This document shows positions 31,601 to 37,330 of a DNA stretch of 49,498 bases, piece by piece (position 1 is the stretch's first letter; every line of letters starts with the position of its first letter). The position numbers were made by a program, and so were the translations under genes. The stretch lies in the NCBI GenBank assembly GCA_937927725.1, contig CALBSE010000038.1:1-49498 (forward strand). The letters run 5' to 3'. This DNA comes from an uncultured Actinomycetes bacterium. Lineage in GTDB: Bacteria > Actinomycetota > Acidimicrobiia > Acidimicrobiales > Acidimicrobilacustridaceae. Under the pieces are notes generated by a model that searched no databases, was not told where the DNA came from, and saw nothing but the letters and a program-made list of their open reading frames with translations.

Positions 31601-34600
31601 AGTGCCAACCCCCGCATCTGCGCTCCCTGCTGGGACCGTGGTTCGCGACAAGCTTGTGCCAGTTCGATCGGTGCTGACGTTCCCCGAAACGATGGCGGCG
31701 CAGTTCAGATCAAGCGGATCCGTCACGCTTACATCTGCGCCCGATCCAGTTGTTTGTGCTGCCGGCTTACGTGATGAATCGGTTCTTGCTTACTGCGCCA
31801 ACACTCGCCACCAGGTGACGGTTGATCTTGCGGGACTGACATCGACCGAATCTCTCATGGTCAACGGGATTGCACGCGATCTTCTCCCGGCCGACAGTTT
31901 GAAGTCTCTGAATGCATCGAAGAGCGATTTCGTTCCCGTGACCACTGCGTCATGGACGGGTAACACCTTGACTGTTCTCACACAGATGTATGTGGGCGGA
32001 ACGGGATTTGCCATCACTGCGCGATTTGTTCCAAATCCCACGACGTTCGTCGCTCCTGCGACCACTCGTGGTGCGACTACCGACACCGATGCCCACATCG
32101 TCGGAGCGGGAGCACCTCTCACAAGAATTTCGATCGCTTCAGCAAAGATCACTGGCGGTTGGTACGGACCGGTCAATTCAAACCCGAGTCCCTTCTACCC
32201 GACGGTGAGCGACTTTTCAGGCTGGGATGTTCGTAATCCGCGGGTGGGCGAGACGGCGTTTGTGAAAGCGACGCTGGACCCAATTTTCAGTGTTCCAGGC
32301 GATAACAACGTTCCGGCGAATCTGGCTGAGTCAATCCCGGGCGCTTCCCCGTTGTTCGTGCCCGCGGATCACGGCAATCGATTTGCCGATGATCGGATGG
32401 CAACATCAGCGACACCTGCACTTCTTGGGGGACGCGACACCTGGAATCCCTATTACGGACAAACCGCTCTTTCCGGGCTTCCGAGTTGCAGCCGTTGCCA
32501 TATTTGGACGATTCGAAATCTCGAAACAACCTCACCCGTAGAGAGCGGCGGCGCACTGCCAGTTGGAACATGGTCGCTCGGATTGATTACGTACGCGCCA
32601 GGGACCGGAGCGGTCTCCGCGGGTTCATTGAATGAACGGTCGGCACGTGTCGGAATTTCGACGTTCGATATTTCTGTCGATCCGTGGACGACGTCGCTGA
32701 GTGCTCAAGCATCGTTCTCAAACGGATCAATTGATGTCGTGACTGCGGCTCGTTGGCAAGGAATGCCAATTGAGGTGCAGGCACCGTATGAGGACGTAAT
32801 GATCAGCGTCTTCCTTAAACACGGCGGCGTCGATACTCCAATTGCCATTTGCTTCTACAACGGGATTTGTCTCGACGATGATGGGAACGGCACAACCTTC
32901 TTGCCGACATCCGTCACGACCGTAGGGGCGCGGCTCGCGATGGTGATCCCTACGGCGACTCTTGGTTTCACTCCAACTGCCGATGACACTGTCAATGTCG
33001 TGACTTCTGCTCCATGGGGCGTCACCGCGGACTCGGGACCGCTTGCCCTTAAGTCTCCAACAGTTGTTTCGAACTCTCCGGTTGGAGCATCGGTGCTCGT
33101 TTCGTCGAAGAGTATGGGCGTGACGCTCGAGAACCAGCCGAGCCTCTCGTCGCCTGTTCCGCTCTTTGGCAATTTTGGCTGGCAAATCGCGGACGCTCGG
33201 GCAGCCTTGGCGCAATTCGGCTTCGACCTTTTCAAGTCGATGTTCAAGGATGCAACGGTCGCGCGAATCTTCATGTCGCTGACGCAAGTCACCCTCAGTT
33301 TCATGCCGGGATACGCCTGGTTGGATGCGGTGACCTGTGGGTCCTGGTCGTGCGCAGCGGCGTTGGTTGGATCATCAGTGGCCGGGTTTGCTTTGAAAGG
33401 CATCTCCGCTGGTGTTGGGGTCTTGGCGAAGGGATGGAAAGCCGCGAAGTCTGCACTAGGTATTGCTGATACCCCGAGCAAAATCGGGATGTATGTCGCT
33501 CGAGCAATGGCTCCTATCGGTCGTTTACAGGCTCGTCTTGCGAAGGCCGTTCCTGTGCGAATCAAGGAGGCCATGAGCGGAGAGGCGAGTGCGGTCTCCA
33601 CCATCTTCAAGAATTACGCAAAGGCCTACGGAAAGAAGGGGCTCGACGCTCTCTACGGCGATGATGTCAAGAGTGCCGTCATCGACCTTCTGGGGATCAA
33701 TGTCACCGCTTCCGTGGCGTCTACTCCCGTTCAACCAAGATTCTGGGTGTCCGGACCTTCCGATCAGAGCTTCTCGCCATCAACTCAGATGGTGAATGAA
33801 ATGAGCGATTTGATCATTGCCCAAGAGGCGAACTCGAACCAGGCGATTCTCCAGAATTGGCAAAGTGCAATTCAACGTGCCTACGACAAAGCGCTTGCTC
33901 AACCGGCTCCGGAAACAAACATTGGCTACGGCACGGGGATTGGTTTCCGTCTGAATCAATTCTTTGCGGCCGTCGCAACGGTGTCTGTGCCGAATCTCGC
34001 AACGCTAAACAAGACGTCGTCGTCGATCTGGATCGGCGTTGGCGAAAACGAGTTCGGCCATTGCGATTTCAACGGCAACTGTTTGATGACGCCGGGCGTT
34101 TCAATCATCGTTCTTGATGGTTCAATGCTTGTCTCGGGTTTGATTCCTGGATGGGAAAGCGGAGGCACCTACAACGTCGAGGTGCGCGTGCATACCGTTG
34201 CTTCAAGCGGTGGTGCAACGAATGACTATTTGGGGACTTCCTCCTTCACCGCTCCCGGATCGCTGTATGCATGTCGGGCCATCCTTCGGGAGATGGATGC
34301 GATTGTTGCTCGACAAGGCGGCTACAACTCCGAGAGGTACTTCGGTGAGTACTCGATGCACTACACCGAAGACGGACGGTGGTACACGTTTGGCGATCCA
34401 AGCGCAGGATTCGGGCTTGGGCGACTCGTAACTTCCAATCTCCGTGCATCGCAGGACCGACTGTGCGAGTCAATCGAATCGATGTGGACGCACCTGCATG
34501 GTGGGATCTACCCGGATCTTCCTGCACCGCAGTATGTGGCTCCATTCGATCCCGCGAAACAAATCTCCCCACAGACCCTGAGCCTCGTCGGCGGGTTCTA

Positions 34601-34601
34601 G
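16614..34601 (+). CDS. Giant secreted multi-FN3/bacterial-Ig surface protein
   Basis: A single uninterrupted frame of 5,995 codons encodes a protein of roughly 600 kDa. A hydrophobic signal segment (LRSGAVGVVFLLIVSVGAV, about residues 53-71, then PASAGA) indicates export by Sec. GTG 16614 has a good ribosome site but gives a 50-residue N-region; ATG 16701 gives a normal signal peptide. Domain order: one divergent FN3 (about 225-325), a linker domain, about 22 tandem FN3 modules (570-2700), a degenerate FN3, about 18 Ig-like modules of 80-120 aa with DxxxP-type starts (2800-4900), one more FN3 (4906-4993), then a unique 1,000-residue C-terminus with a hydrophobic stretch near 5540-5610. No LPxTG, membrane anchor or surface-layer motif is visible. 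It probably acts as an adhesin or cell-surface fibre. It has no recognisable operon partner. Confidence 0.9.
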   Translation: MPRVIEQRQLVALRSQLGSREGREAGVVRMKEGVSARPRLPKIWQRTSRVLLRSGAVGVVFLLIVSVGAVLPASAGASSPAGGSEQTAPEKSSNPDVPVNVFAIPTADGTEVSWKSPAISQTAPEVTAFTLVSCGPFQVGSTDFKNAMSGLCESQLSRESVAIPARQRVESDPSSNLPVDPLYVLRSDGTFETVIKCKPTATQFCVIAVGSVADSGKSGPVVVGSGGIAPTAPKDLTLKATTTGSGLELSWTAPADVAQANEMPALAQSFEVWRDDVLVERGIKERHYVDESCGVARRCHETIFAITAAGRSAVLEGTAVTSGTKAPTIAATAEILAPGTSAISGSLGHGSEDQRPIVVTLSPVGDLAGHIAASPMTLSAAVANGAWSSTIPGSVSPGRYELVAQQGPLKSAPSEVGIAPIVPLRASLSGVPRTGVPQVAFGPVVVAGDATPSPPASAVAVREVWGSLPSNVGARTQTELASWFDAALGKNKVPAVFAEVSADGRWVTRASTSNGLGQRHVLEVSQIVPGVGLSRVFVEFDLLARPSILPTSPTPSILVRTSAFSPQATAPVAPTALVATPADSSASIAFTAGANGGAAITNYQYQVGTGAWTALSPADAVSPVTIPGLVNGTAYSIKLRAVNSAGFGATSTAVTVTPRKVPDAPTNLVATPGDRTATVSFTAGANGGSAITNYQYQVGAGSWTSLSPAAATSPVTIPNLVNGTTYSIKLRAVNAAGFGAESTPVSVVPLVPTAAPTSLVATPGNGTVSIAFVAGAAGTSPITNYEYQLGTGAWTALSPVDTTSPITISGLQNGTAYSIKLRATGLLTAGNASLAVSATPRVLPSAPTSLVATPGDATASIAFTAGTPGTGAITNYEYQINGGAWIALSPADTTSPVTIAGLANGTAYSIKLRAASSYGGGDASAAVAVTPRVLAAAPTSLVATPGNGSASIAFTAGAAGTAPITNYEYKIGTGAWTALSPADAISPVTIPNLTNGNFVSIALRPVTSYGSGASSAAVTVTPRTFASPPTGLTAQYGDKSISISFTPGDDGGASISNYEYQVVPGNLVALPTWPMTWTALSPADAMSPVVVSKLADGTALVNGTSYTARLRAVNAAGQGSPSARVVETPRVAPLAPTPLVATPGNQSVSLTFTPGAAGTYPITSYVYQVKPADNSSDYGALTETSPATTGSPIVIRGLTNGVAYKVRIAAKNSQFTSAVSSEVTVTPRTTPSAPTALVVTPGDRSATIAFTPGADGGSAVTAYQYQRTTGAVVDAWTTFSTSAATSSVSLTNLTNDVTYSFKLRAVNAAGNGAESSAVTIRPGGIPAAPTALVAVSKDGAATVSFTAPPVTGLPITAYTVSTTGPSPKSFTCTSLLGVPPPSCTLNGLTNGQSYSFTVTARNSAGTSAASAASSTMIVGAPQAPFDLTATPRDGSVQIDWTAPPTPTGMYINNYEVTAVGDSTKRCTASGALPGDTQPLRCVISGLTNGVSYSFIARASAVSATSPGVSVTGLYSAATSSVRPSGLPSAPTPVTAYSLPGGAVVAWSTPTTTGGTAITGYKVTVRPNGLVPGVVVGDPIVTSFDATARLARISSLVNSISYSIEVAAVNDAGSGPAGTTSSFWAPVTTKPRDVAAVPGDSSATVTWAEPAIVPVPIQSYTVTATNYYNSSDVISQTADSSPFTFTGLRNGLTYSFTVTANNDAGASPVSDASSTVIPAALPSVPTDTSLDVAPGTVSVFWQRPISDGGRPIESYIVELATNQPGRTPATKVVTESSAWVYNGQGSYLATQWSGLTNGYDYTVRIAATTAAGNSEFVTIGTVTPRGRTSAPSLLSLTPSNGTLTANFSAPSTDGGSPVTEYVVTDGVGHSCSIDALAHPGVTQCTVSGLVNGQTYSFKVTATNAFGSTDSASRMSGAPTALVPGAPTNVVGMGVDHLPGSDVIYPGIIQVSWSTPSTDGGSPITKYVVTDRWNAANTCSAWVSALDPTPTSCAMAGFVSGYGYSFRVVAWNSVGASVASSVSAPAFAGGTPNAPEITAITGGSRSVDVGGGFMSYATATAIVSPGATNGRPITGYRLKAIDQANQYTQYFTSATATIVADQLIAGRSYRLSVQAQNDFGYGDWSAQSSTIYASYPPAAATGVTAVPTEGGATISYSPPSWNGSTATYAVTVNDLTSSTSWTQPADSYSTSVSGLTNGHSYSFAITTSNFAGAGPMSTASVPVTPNLMPNAPRNVAPIIGDRSISVAFDAPTSRDGASVTGYKVTVTNIASRAVVSATGAASPIQVSGLTNGAGYQVSVVAVNGAVDGQVTTFGSTVTPAGTPMMLQPAPTYYEDGSTTVTLTTINLAGGTFIKYTVYVSEATTPLTLVKTVETTTSPVVITGLTNGTRYFIQARVTTTGGSSSLMTQGGASILPVGRPSAPSISNVAASGTSATVSIADPVSSGGSAITGYTVTATSSTDASHTRTGSGSGSPVTVTGLTPGDSYLFSAIASNAAGSGGGARGGSGPASSPVPAAPKPPTSVTASEGDGSTQVAWTAPISAFGENVVSYRATASPGGAFCESTVLQNCLITGLTNYTPYQITVAARNAGGSTSASSIGVIPKPVTSASSAPSSPGAVAVDPRSGSLVVTWAMPLNDGGGAIRSFTATASPGGASCTSQALTTCAITGIDPYALYTVSVTATNSFGTSSPGVSSEVSTCGLPASLSVAASGCDPIQGAARSVRAEFVDGGVKVSWNPQYSLTSFATAAPSSGSCAADRWTAPRNADNTVYCVILGSFDPATSFRVSSGSWPPDTSGSVHAKRITLNVPSATRDLIPHVTGTISGGSSVLVVAAPISCVNVLSCAGAVTFPTSATGGVFDVALSGLSEGSYNVFAADSDVTATLPFTRPQVMTVDRTQPRLDVNGSSTGIQTVFGPTAKVFGSAECAASTSFGIDWYTGPTATGSVIATTNPVRTSSVGTATCTFESTLAGLADGTYTTVSSMTDAAGNSTTVEMVVVVDNAAPALSVATPSAGSTEPSGVFVTQGVAAIGANDRSVVSVSATNGADVFARDIDVNSDGSWSASMVLAPGAWTFTFTRSDLAGNATVVTRTLTVGAVGESVRIELPGSHAVVGRATTVAGWAIAGSTVSLVSGSTDLGSVVADELGAWSKAVVLPSDAEEIAATVFDETDVVALSIGTRSTTVDIRFPAPSGQTNGRLLFGSGPASTSVTVQIDGTSTVVQTDSSGVWSIALSSFSEGVHVVTASDGSSSDSGSLTIERAPPTVDLLQPQSAHTNDRTVTLRSLDVAGNSQNVLLRYYSGTITTGEPIFTDRVDFLNGVATSSMPSQLGDGQWTLIALRQDASGNTGSASVTFDFDTTAPAISSNLRPAMPGPLVVSGVSSSDAGDMAPVITIDGQSWIAATTGAFSYQPTPAIVSGTHTVTVSQSDTAGNVDSVTVSVIVDGVPPELTLDSFSRSGTSSVSFIGRARYADGPVTVVATPDDPSLGAPAVATLVPDVNGYWVGSLRVVPGFWTIVFTRTDFAGNVSTITRRYLSVDSAPDLVIDSPMGPTRNGVVTVSGTTSTETWRASTVQIEIRRLSNGSVAYSADALVVNGQYSSTTSKLAEGSYEFTVTRNDSVFPISRTGTFSVDTIAPTPLFDAVTTEPISQLCGTSGTAAGDLQSIGLVWTAGGTGSASTQTVIAQNGRFCAAPPWSGLWSVRATQFDGTGSSSITASAIFDVASPMVTVATTSATTDPSSPAPWAGTISGTAGVSVGDDQTVTLNLTLDSSAGYGWSNMSYCHNSVFVAGATLICARSFTVPVLADGSWSFDLSTLGEGFWHVVSVRQADVSGNVGVFEAAASPSNIDELSGLKTVVNRYRFRIDRVAPPTPVLAPASNGVTMSVCGSGLPYAYTARLLVFRGPTTGVPVAVVPMPSASLCSQTPTLLVKQNRPGTLPISLPNGVYQIVGESTDPVGRSVRSAPLEYRSAWVVPAVSLAVTGTVPRPQDAGGPISAFGEAITLSGVAASNDVDPSTVKVTVTQNSGDTSYRSSLSTASEILVSDVTVQSDGTWSLRLPSTFPIGTFTANVTQGTGTTSAVKFAVTGASPAIDSVTVRASQQPNGAIVKTLTIRGSAPVDRTLDSTIVSLCGIVTVTNGRWSCSVTGDYADGSTKFTVTSKTSVSYTKSTTTGVWTNGVFNYNVSLAPATGLQASTTTYTTVLSSVLPKPTVTAPLPTSSVPITGSVTVTGAAATTVGALPAVTVNVYSGSTTTGVASQTSTVTAAGSPLVYSKAFTLGDGVWTIQAVQSDGAGNTGVSDPVTVSVDATAPELTISAPLAGARSKSAFIAGSLTGSTSHVGPGAYRSWPVDYQPAVYEGTISYYSGATATGVPVLVRPIATDPVTTAWGGGNFSYYYDNKWSDLPALATGTWTAKVVAADPAGNTTQRLVTFTIDPTASASLVPLVSIRVGDDATLVEGHPTTPAVWSNARISVSTGVDAGRAPAISGGTVTLFDGDAVLGTASVVDGVAVVKVFWSKTSSDYQLKARYSGDANYQAVTTSTVPVTAVAPAPTVVRLVPNFPNGAANPGRFTMTVARPVRQENGTTIESACVNGGTATITDGSGRVLSSQSLTDLRQPWTMRYSSVVAGQIDYTTTTLTSPWSTTVGGPQRVTLRTSGGPDCGPSTTTFDVNIPAVPAPSPTISVASPQGSGLIVGDDVAVTFTISGSAPVGLPVSIVDQAGTTVAGPVMFTDTSAWSSPIRYAAGCWRDNSCNPPSIYVQVATATLHFSASRTGNLSFRGVVGGGSSGYTSVVQSFSVPVEPDRIALSLTNSATRAGENSTVTLGVGGPALQGQVGIYGRSTSTVNPTLSCTSQSCGAMSLLPPEMVSSGSDAVLNASFQSSVTQQTYTVSAPLQRVLWQPTLSVDAGPGVPVGLSAVASMSEAIRVSWTAPSANASTISGYTVLASPGGATCTTTGETTCEISGLTNGTEYSFAVVANSNFGASAPAIAWATPTASVIASVPTPASALPAGTVVRDKLVPVRSVLTFPETMAAQFRSSGSVTLTSAPDPVVCAAGLRDESVLAYCANTRHQVTVDLAGLTSTESLMVNGIARDLLPADSLKSLNASKSDFVPVTTASWTGNTLTVLTQMYVGGTGFAITARFVPNPTTFVAPATTRGATTDTDAHIVGAGAPLTRISIASAKITGGWYGPVNSNPSPFYPTVSDFSGWDVRNPRVGETAFVKATLDPIFSVPGDNNVPANLAESIPGASPLFVPADHGNRFADDRMATSATPALLGGRDTWNPYYGQTALSGLPSCSRCHIWTIRNLETTSPVESGGALPVGTWSLGLITYAPGTGAVSAGSLNERSARVGISTFDISVDPWTTSLSAQASFSNGSIDVVTAARWQGMPIEVQAPYEDVMISVFLKHGGVDTPIAICFYNGICLDDDGNGTTFLPTSVTTVGARLAMVIPTATLGFTPTADDTVNVVTSAPWGVTADSGPLALKSPTVVSNSPVGASVLVSSKSMGVTLENQPSLSSPVPLFGNFGWQIADARAALAQFGFDLFKSMFKDATVARIFMSLTQVTLSFMPGYAWLDAVTCGSWSCAAALVGSSVAGFALKGISAGVGVLAKGWKAAKSALGIADTPSKIGMYVARAMAPIGRLQARLAKAVPVRIKEAMSGEASAVSTIFKNYAKAYGKKGLDALYGDDVKSAVIDLLGINVTASVASTPVQPRFWVSGPSDQSFSPSTQMVNEMSDLIIAQEANSNQAILQNWQSAIQRAYDKALAQPAPETNIGYGTGIGFRLNQFFAAVATVSVPNLATLNKTSSSIWIGVGENEFGHCDFNGNCLMTPGVSIIVLDGSMLVSGLIPGWESGGTYNVEVRVHTVASSGGATNDYLGTSSFTAPGSLYACRAILREMDAIVARQGGYNSERYFGEYSMHYTEDGRWYTFGDPSAGFGLGRLVTSNLRASQDRLCESIESMWTHLHGGIYPDLPAPQYVAPFDPAKQISPQTLSLVGGF
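18320..24710 (+). repeat. Tandem array of about 22 fibronectin type III modules
   Basis: Modules of about 90-105 codons each begin with a variant of APTxLVATPGD and contain GLTNGTxYSxxLRAVNAAG near the end. Modules start near 18325, 18605, 18875, 19145, 19420, 19693, 20018, 20310, 20590, 20880, 21197, 21498, 21780, 22098, 22384, 22707, 23020, 23297, 23570, 23868, 24164 and 24440. The first five are the most alike, including at DNA level. Confidence 0.88.
25290..31320 (+). repeat. Array of about 18 bacterial Ig-like modules
   Basis: Modules of 80-120 codons typically begin with a strand of the form DxTAPxLxVxxP and end in GxWTxxxxxxDxAGN. Clear copies start near 25600, 26385, 26670, 26930, 27215, 27490, 28190, 29210 and 29510. 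A Big_3_5-like unit (GGTVTLFDGDAVLGTA and YSGDANYQ) lies near 29900-30240. Module boundaries are approximate and read by eye. Confidence 0.75.
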
Positions 34602-34647
34602 CAGCGACATTCGTTCACTGCGATTCGTCTGACCGGACCGGCCAACG

Positions 34648-36105
34648 TCAATTGCAGGAGATGTTGCGACTCACCAATCCGCAAACGGCCGACGGGGTTC
34701 CGTCGAAGTCGTAGTGGCGGATTGTCCACGACCCAGATGTCGCTCCTGGTGACGCAATCGCGTAGCCGTATTGCACGTGGGTCCAGAGGAACGACGCGTT
34801 GGGGTACGGCGCTAGACGAGGAACGAGTGGTGATCCATCAGGCTTCGCGAGCGGACCATTCGCGGGCAGGTCATAACCAGTCGCAGGTTCAAGAAGCGCA
34901 CCACCGTTACCGAGAATGAGTGCAGCTGGTTGACCAGGAATCTGCGTGACCTGCGCATCGTGATCATGGCTGGAGAGAACCATGTCGTAGTTAGAAATAA
35001 GACCGTAGGATGCGATCATCTGACCATCGGATGTCCACGGTTCAGCGTTGGGATCGTCCTTTGGCAGCAGCGTTGTGCTGATGAGAGCGAAGAGCGGTCG
35101 ATGGGTCACGAGCCATGACTCGATCCCGGAGGCGGGGGCCGTGAGCGTTGCCGCCTGTTGGTAGACAACACGTTGCCTGTCGATCCACGGAGTTACTTCG
35201 CGGTCGGTGCCGTAGGCCGAGTCAACCATCGCAACACGCAACGTTCGGTCGGATCGAACCGCAGCATCGAATGTCCAGGCCGGTGTGGTTTGGGGAGATG
35301 CGGTTTCGAGTCCCTCTTCACCGATGTAGGGATCGCAAAGGGTTTCGCTGCCGGGGAATGGATCGAGATAGAGAAACCATCCGTTTCCAGCGCGTCCGCA
35401 ATCCTCGTGGTTGCCGCGAAGAAACGCAATTGGTGCGACAGGAAAAAGAGCTGCGGCGGGCTGAAGAAATTCCTGAACCCAACCAATGTCGGTTTCCGAA
35501 AACGGCATTCCGGCCATTGGTCCAATTGTTCCGCCGCATTCATTCTGGCGGTCATCGGGGCATCTCACTTCTCGATAGATGTAGTCGCCCGGGTCAATGA
35601 TGAGATCTGGTTGTTCACCGGCAATGCGCGAGGCGATCTGAGCGAGTGGCCACTTGTCGCCGTCATTGCAGGCCTGCACTTTGTACTTATCAAGCCGGCA
35701 TCCGCTGTCGGCGAACAGTCCAATCTTTTTGATTGATGTGGGCATTGACGCAGGGATCGTGTGACCATTGATCGATGCTGAAGTGAGTCCGACGGGCAAC
35801 GTCGCGCTACACGCGAGAATCTCGCTGAATGCGGGCGCCGCATTCGGCCCGGGAAGGCGCGGCGACATTTGGATCTCGGCGTAACCGTTGGACCCGTAGG
35901 TTCGAACCTTGGGGCAGCTTTCGTTCGCTGCGACGAGGGCCCGGGCAACAACTTGAGATTCCGCTACTGATGTCGGTGCGACGATTGTGAACGCAGCGTA
36001 GGTGCGCGGCGGAGCGGGATCGTGGGTGAACCACCAAAGTGAGCCAGCAATGGACGCCGCACCTGCGACCGCTCCGAAAACGATCGCCACAACACGTGAA
36101 TTCAT
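34648..36105 (-). CDS. Exported calcineurin-like metallophosphoesterase
   Basis: This 485-residue protein has an uncleaved or cleavable N-terminal hydrophobic segment (VVAIVFGAVAGAASIAG), so it is exported or anchored outside. Metallophosphoesterase motifs occur in order: FADSGC, DPGDYIY, FLRGNHEDC, VTHRPL and SSHDHD. The GD/GNH/H/HxH set is complete and should bind two metal ions, although the first block has Ser in place of the usual DxH histidine. Family members hydrolyse phosphomonoesters or diesters; the substrate is unknown. It lies 11 bp downstream of a P450 gene on the same strand, so it is likely co-transcribed with the P450-ferredoxin pair. ATG 36105 is the only reasonable start. 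Confidence 0.85.
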   Translation of the reverse strand: MNSRVVAIVFGAVAGAASIAGSLWWFTHDPAPPRTYAAFTIVAPTSVAESQVVARALVAANESCPKVRTYGSNGYAEIQMSPRLPGPNAAPAFSEILACSATLPVGLTSASINGHTIPASMPTSIKKIGLFADSGCRLDKYKVQACNDGDKWPLAQIASRIAGEQPDLIIDPGDYIYREVRCPDDRQNECGGTIGPMAGMPFSETDIGWVQEFLQPAAALFPVAPIAFLRGNHEDCGRAGNGWFLYLDPFPGSETLCDPYIGEEGLETASPQTTPAWTFDAAVRSDRTLRVAMVDSAYGTDREVTPWIDRQRVVYQQAATLTAPASGIESWLVTHRPLFALISTTLLPKDDPNAEPWTSDGQMIASYGLISNYDMVLSSHDHDAQVTQIPGQPAALILGNGGALLEPATGYDLPANGPLAKPDGSPLVPRLAPYPNASFLWTHVQYGYAIASPGATSGSWTIRHYDFDGTPSAVCGLVSRNISCN

Positions 36106-36116
36106 AGAGCGAGAAC

Positions 36117-37328
36117 TTAGCGATGTTCGAGAATGCGCACCGGCAACTGTCGAGGACCACGAACCTGGCCTTGAGAGAACGTGGTTGGTTCGGAAGCGTT
36201 GAGCTCAAACTTGGTGTAACGCTTGAGCCATTCTTCAAGAGCGACAGTCATCTCCATGCGTGCAAGGTTTGATCCCAAGCAACGGTGAATGCCGAGACCA
36301 AAGGCGCTGTGTCGGTTGATCTCACGATCAATGAGTACCTCATCGGCATTGTCGAAAGCCTTCGGGTCGCGGTTGGCGGCTGGGAAGCTGAGGAAGATCC
36401 AGTCGTCCTTCTTCATTGGACAACCCTGAAACTCGAAGTCGTCTTTCACGAGACGAGCCATCGAGACCGGTGCGTAGGCACGAAGGAACTCTTCGACTGC
36501 CGACGGCAACAATTCGGGATGGGCAACGAGTCGAGCGAGATCGTCGGGATTGTGTGCAAGGTGCCAGATCGAGGATCCAATTGCCGACCAAGTGGTGTCG
36601 ATGCCGGCAACGATCAAAAGAACAATCGAACCAAAAACGTGTTCATCGGAGAGTTTGTTGCCCATAATTTCTGCATCAAGCAAGTAGCTGATGAGATCGT
36701 CTCCGGGATTTTCCTTGCGCTCTTGGATGACCGCAACCACGTAGTCCTCGACCGGCTGGAAAGCGACAATTCGTTCTTCGGCGGGAAGGTCAACTCCTTC
36801 GAGCACGATCCGAACGAAATTTCGGAACTGCTCTCCGTCCTCAGGAGGGAGACCGCACAACTTCGCAATGAGGGCTACGGGGATGTGCTCTGCGTACTGA
36901 ACGCTGGCATCGACAAATTCGGCATCGCCGAGTTGGTCGAGGAGCCCAGAACAGAACGTTCGAGTGAATTCTTCAAGCGCGGCAATTGGGCGCGGCGCAA
37001 ACGCAGGAAGAAGGAGTCGACGTGCAATCTCGTGAAATGGAGGATCGGAAGAGATTGGGGGAGCGACGCCGATCGGCGCAGGCGGAGCTTCGTCACCTGG
37101 CCGGCCGTTGTGAATGACGACGGTGCGTGAGGTGAAATGTTCGGTGTCGTTCGCAATGGCCGACACTGCTTCATAGGTCATCGGCGCCCAAAGGCCACCG
37201 TACCGATCGCTATGTGCGACGGGGCAACGCTCCCGAAGATCTTCCATGATGGGGTAGGGGTCCGCGACCCATGCCTCGTCGGTGTGGTCGAAGTCAGTTG
37301 CGAAATCTTCAACGGGGGGATTGATCAT
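36117..37328 (-). CDS. Cytochrome P450
   Basis: This 403-residue P450 has a canonical I-helix AGIDTT (241-246), ExxR as E280-F-L-R283, and the heme loop FGLGIHRCLG with ligand Cys350. All catalytic elements are present. The N-terminal VADPYPIMEDLRERCPV and SSDPPFHEIARRLLLPAF segments are typical of soluble actinobacterial P450s. Its ATG lies 2 bp after the ferredoxin stop codon, so electron donor and oxygenase are made together. The natural substrate cannot be inferred from sequence. Confidence 0.94.
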   Translation of the reverse strand: MINPPVEDFATDFDHTDEAWVADPYPIMEDLRERCPVAHSDRYGGLWAPMTYEAVSAIANDTEHFTSRTVVIHNGRPGDEAPPAPIGVAPPISSDPPFHEIARRLLLPAFAPRPIAALEEFTRTFCSGLLDQLGDAEFVDASVQYAEHIPVALIAKLCGLPPEDGEQFRNFVRIVLEGVDLPAEERIVAFQPVEDYVVAVIQERKENPGDDLISYLLDAEIMGNKLSDEHVFGSIVLLIVAGIDTTWSAIGSSIWHLAHNPDDLARLVAHPELLPSAVEEFLRAYAPVSMARLVKDDFEFQGCPMKKDDWIFLSFPAANRDPKAFDNADEVLIDREINRHSAFGLGIHRCLGSNLARMEMTVALEEWLKRYTKFELNASEPTTFSQGQVRGPRQLPVRILEHR

Positions 37329-37330
37329 GT

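Noticed and set aside
16614..34601. Giant ORF as two or more genes fused by missed stop codons.
   Set aside because: Module order, codon style and repeat phase continue without a break and no internal ribosome site coincides with a domain boundary, so one gene is the simpler reading.
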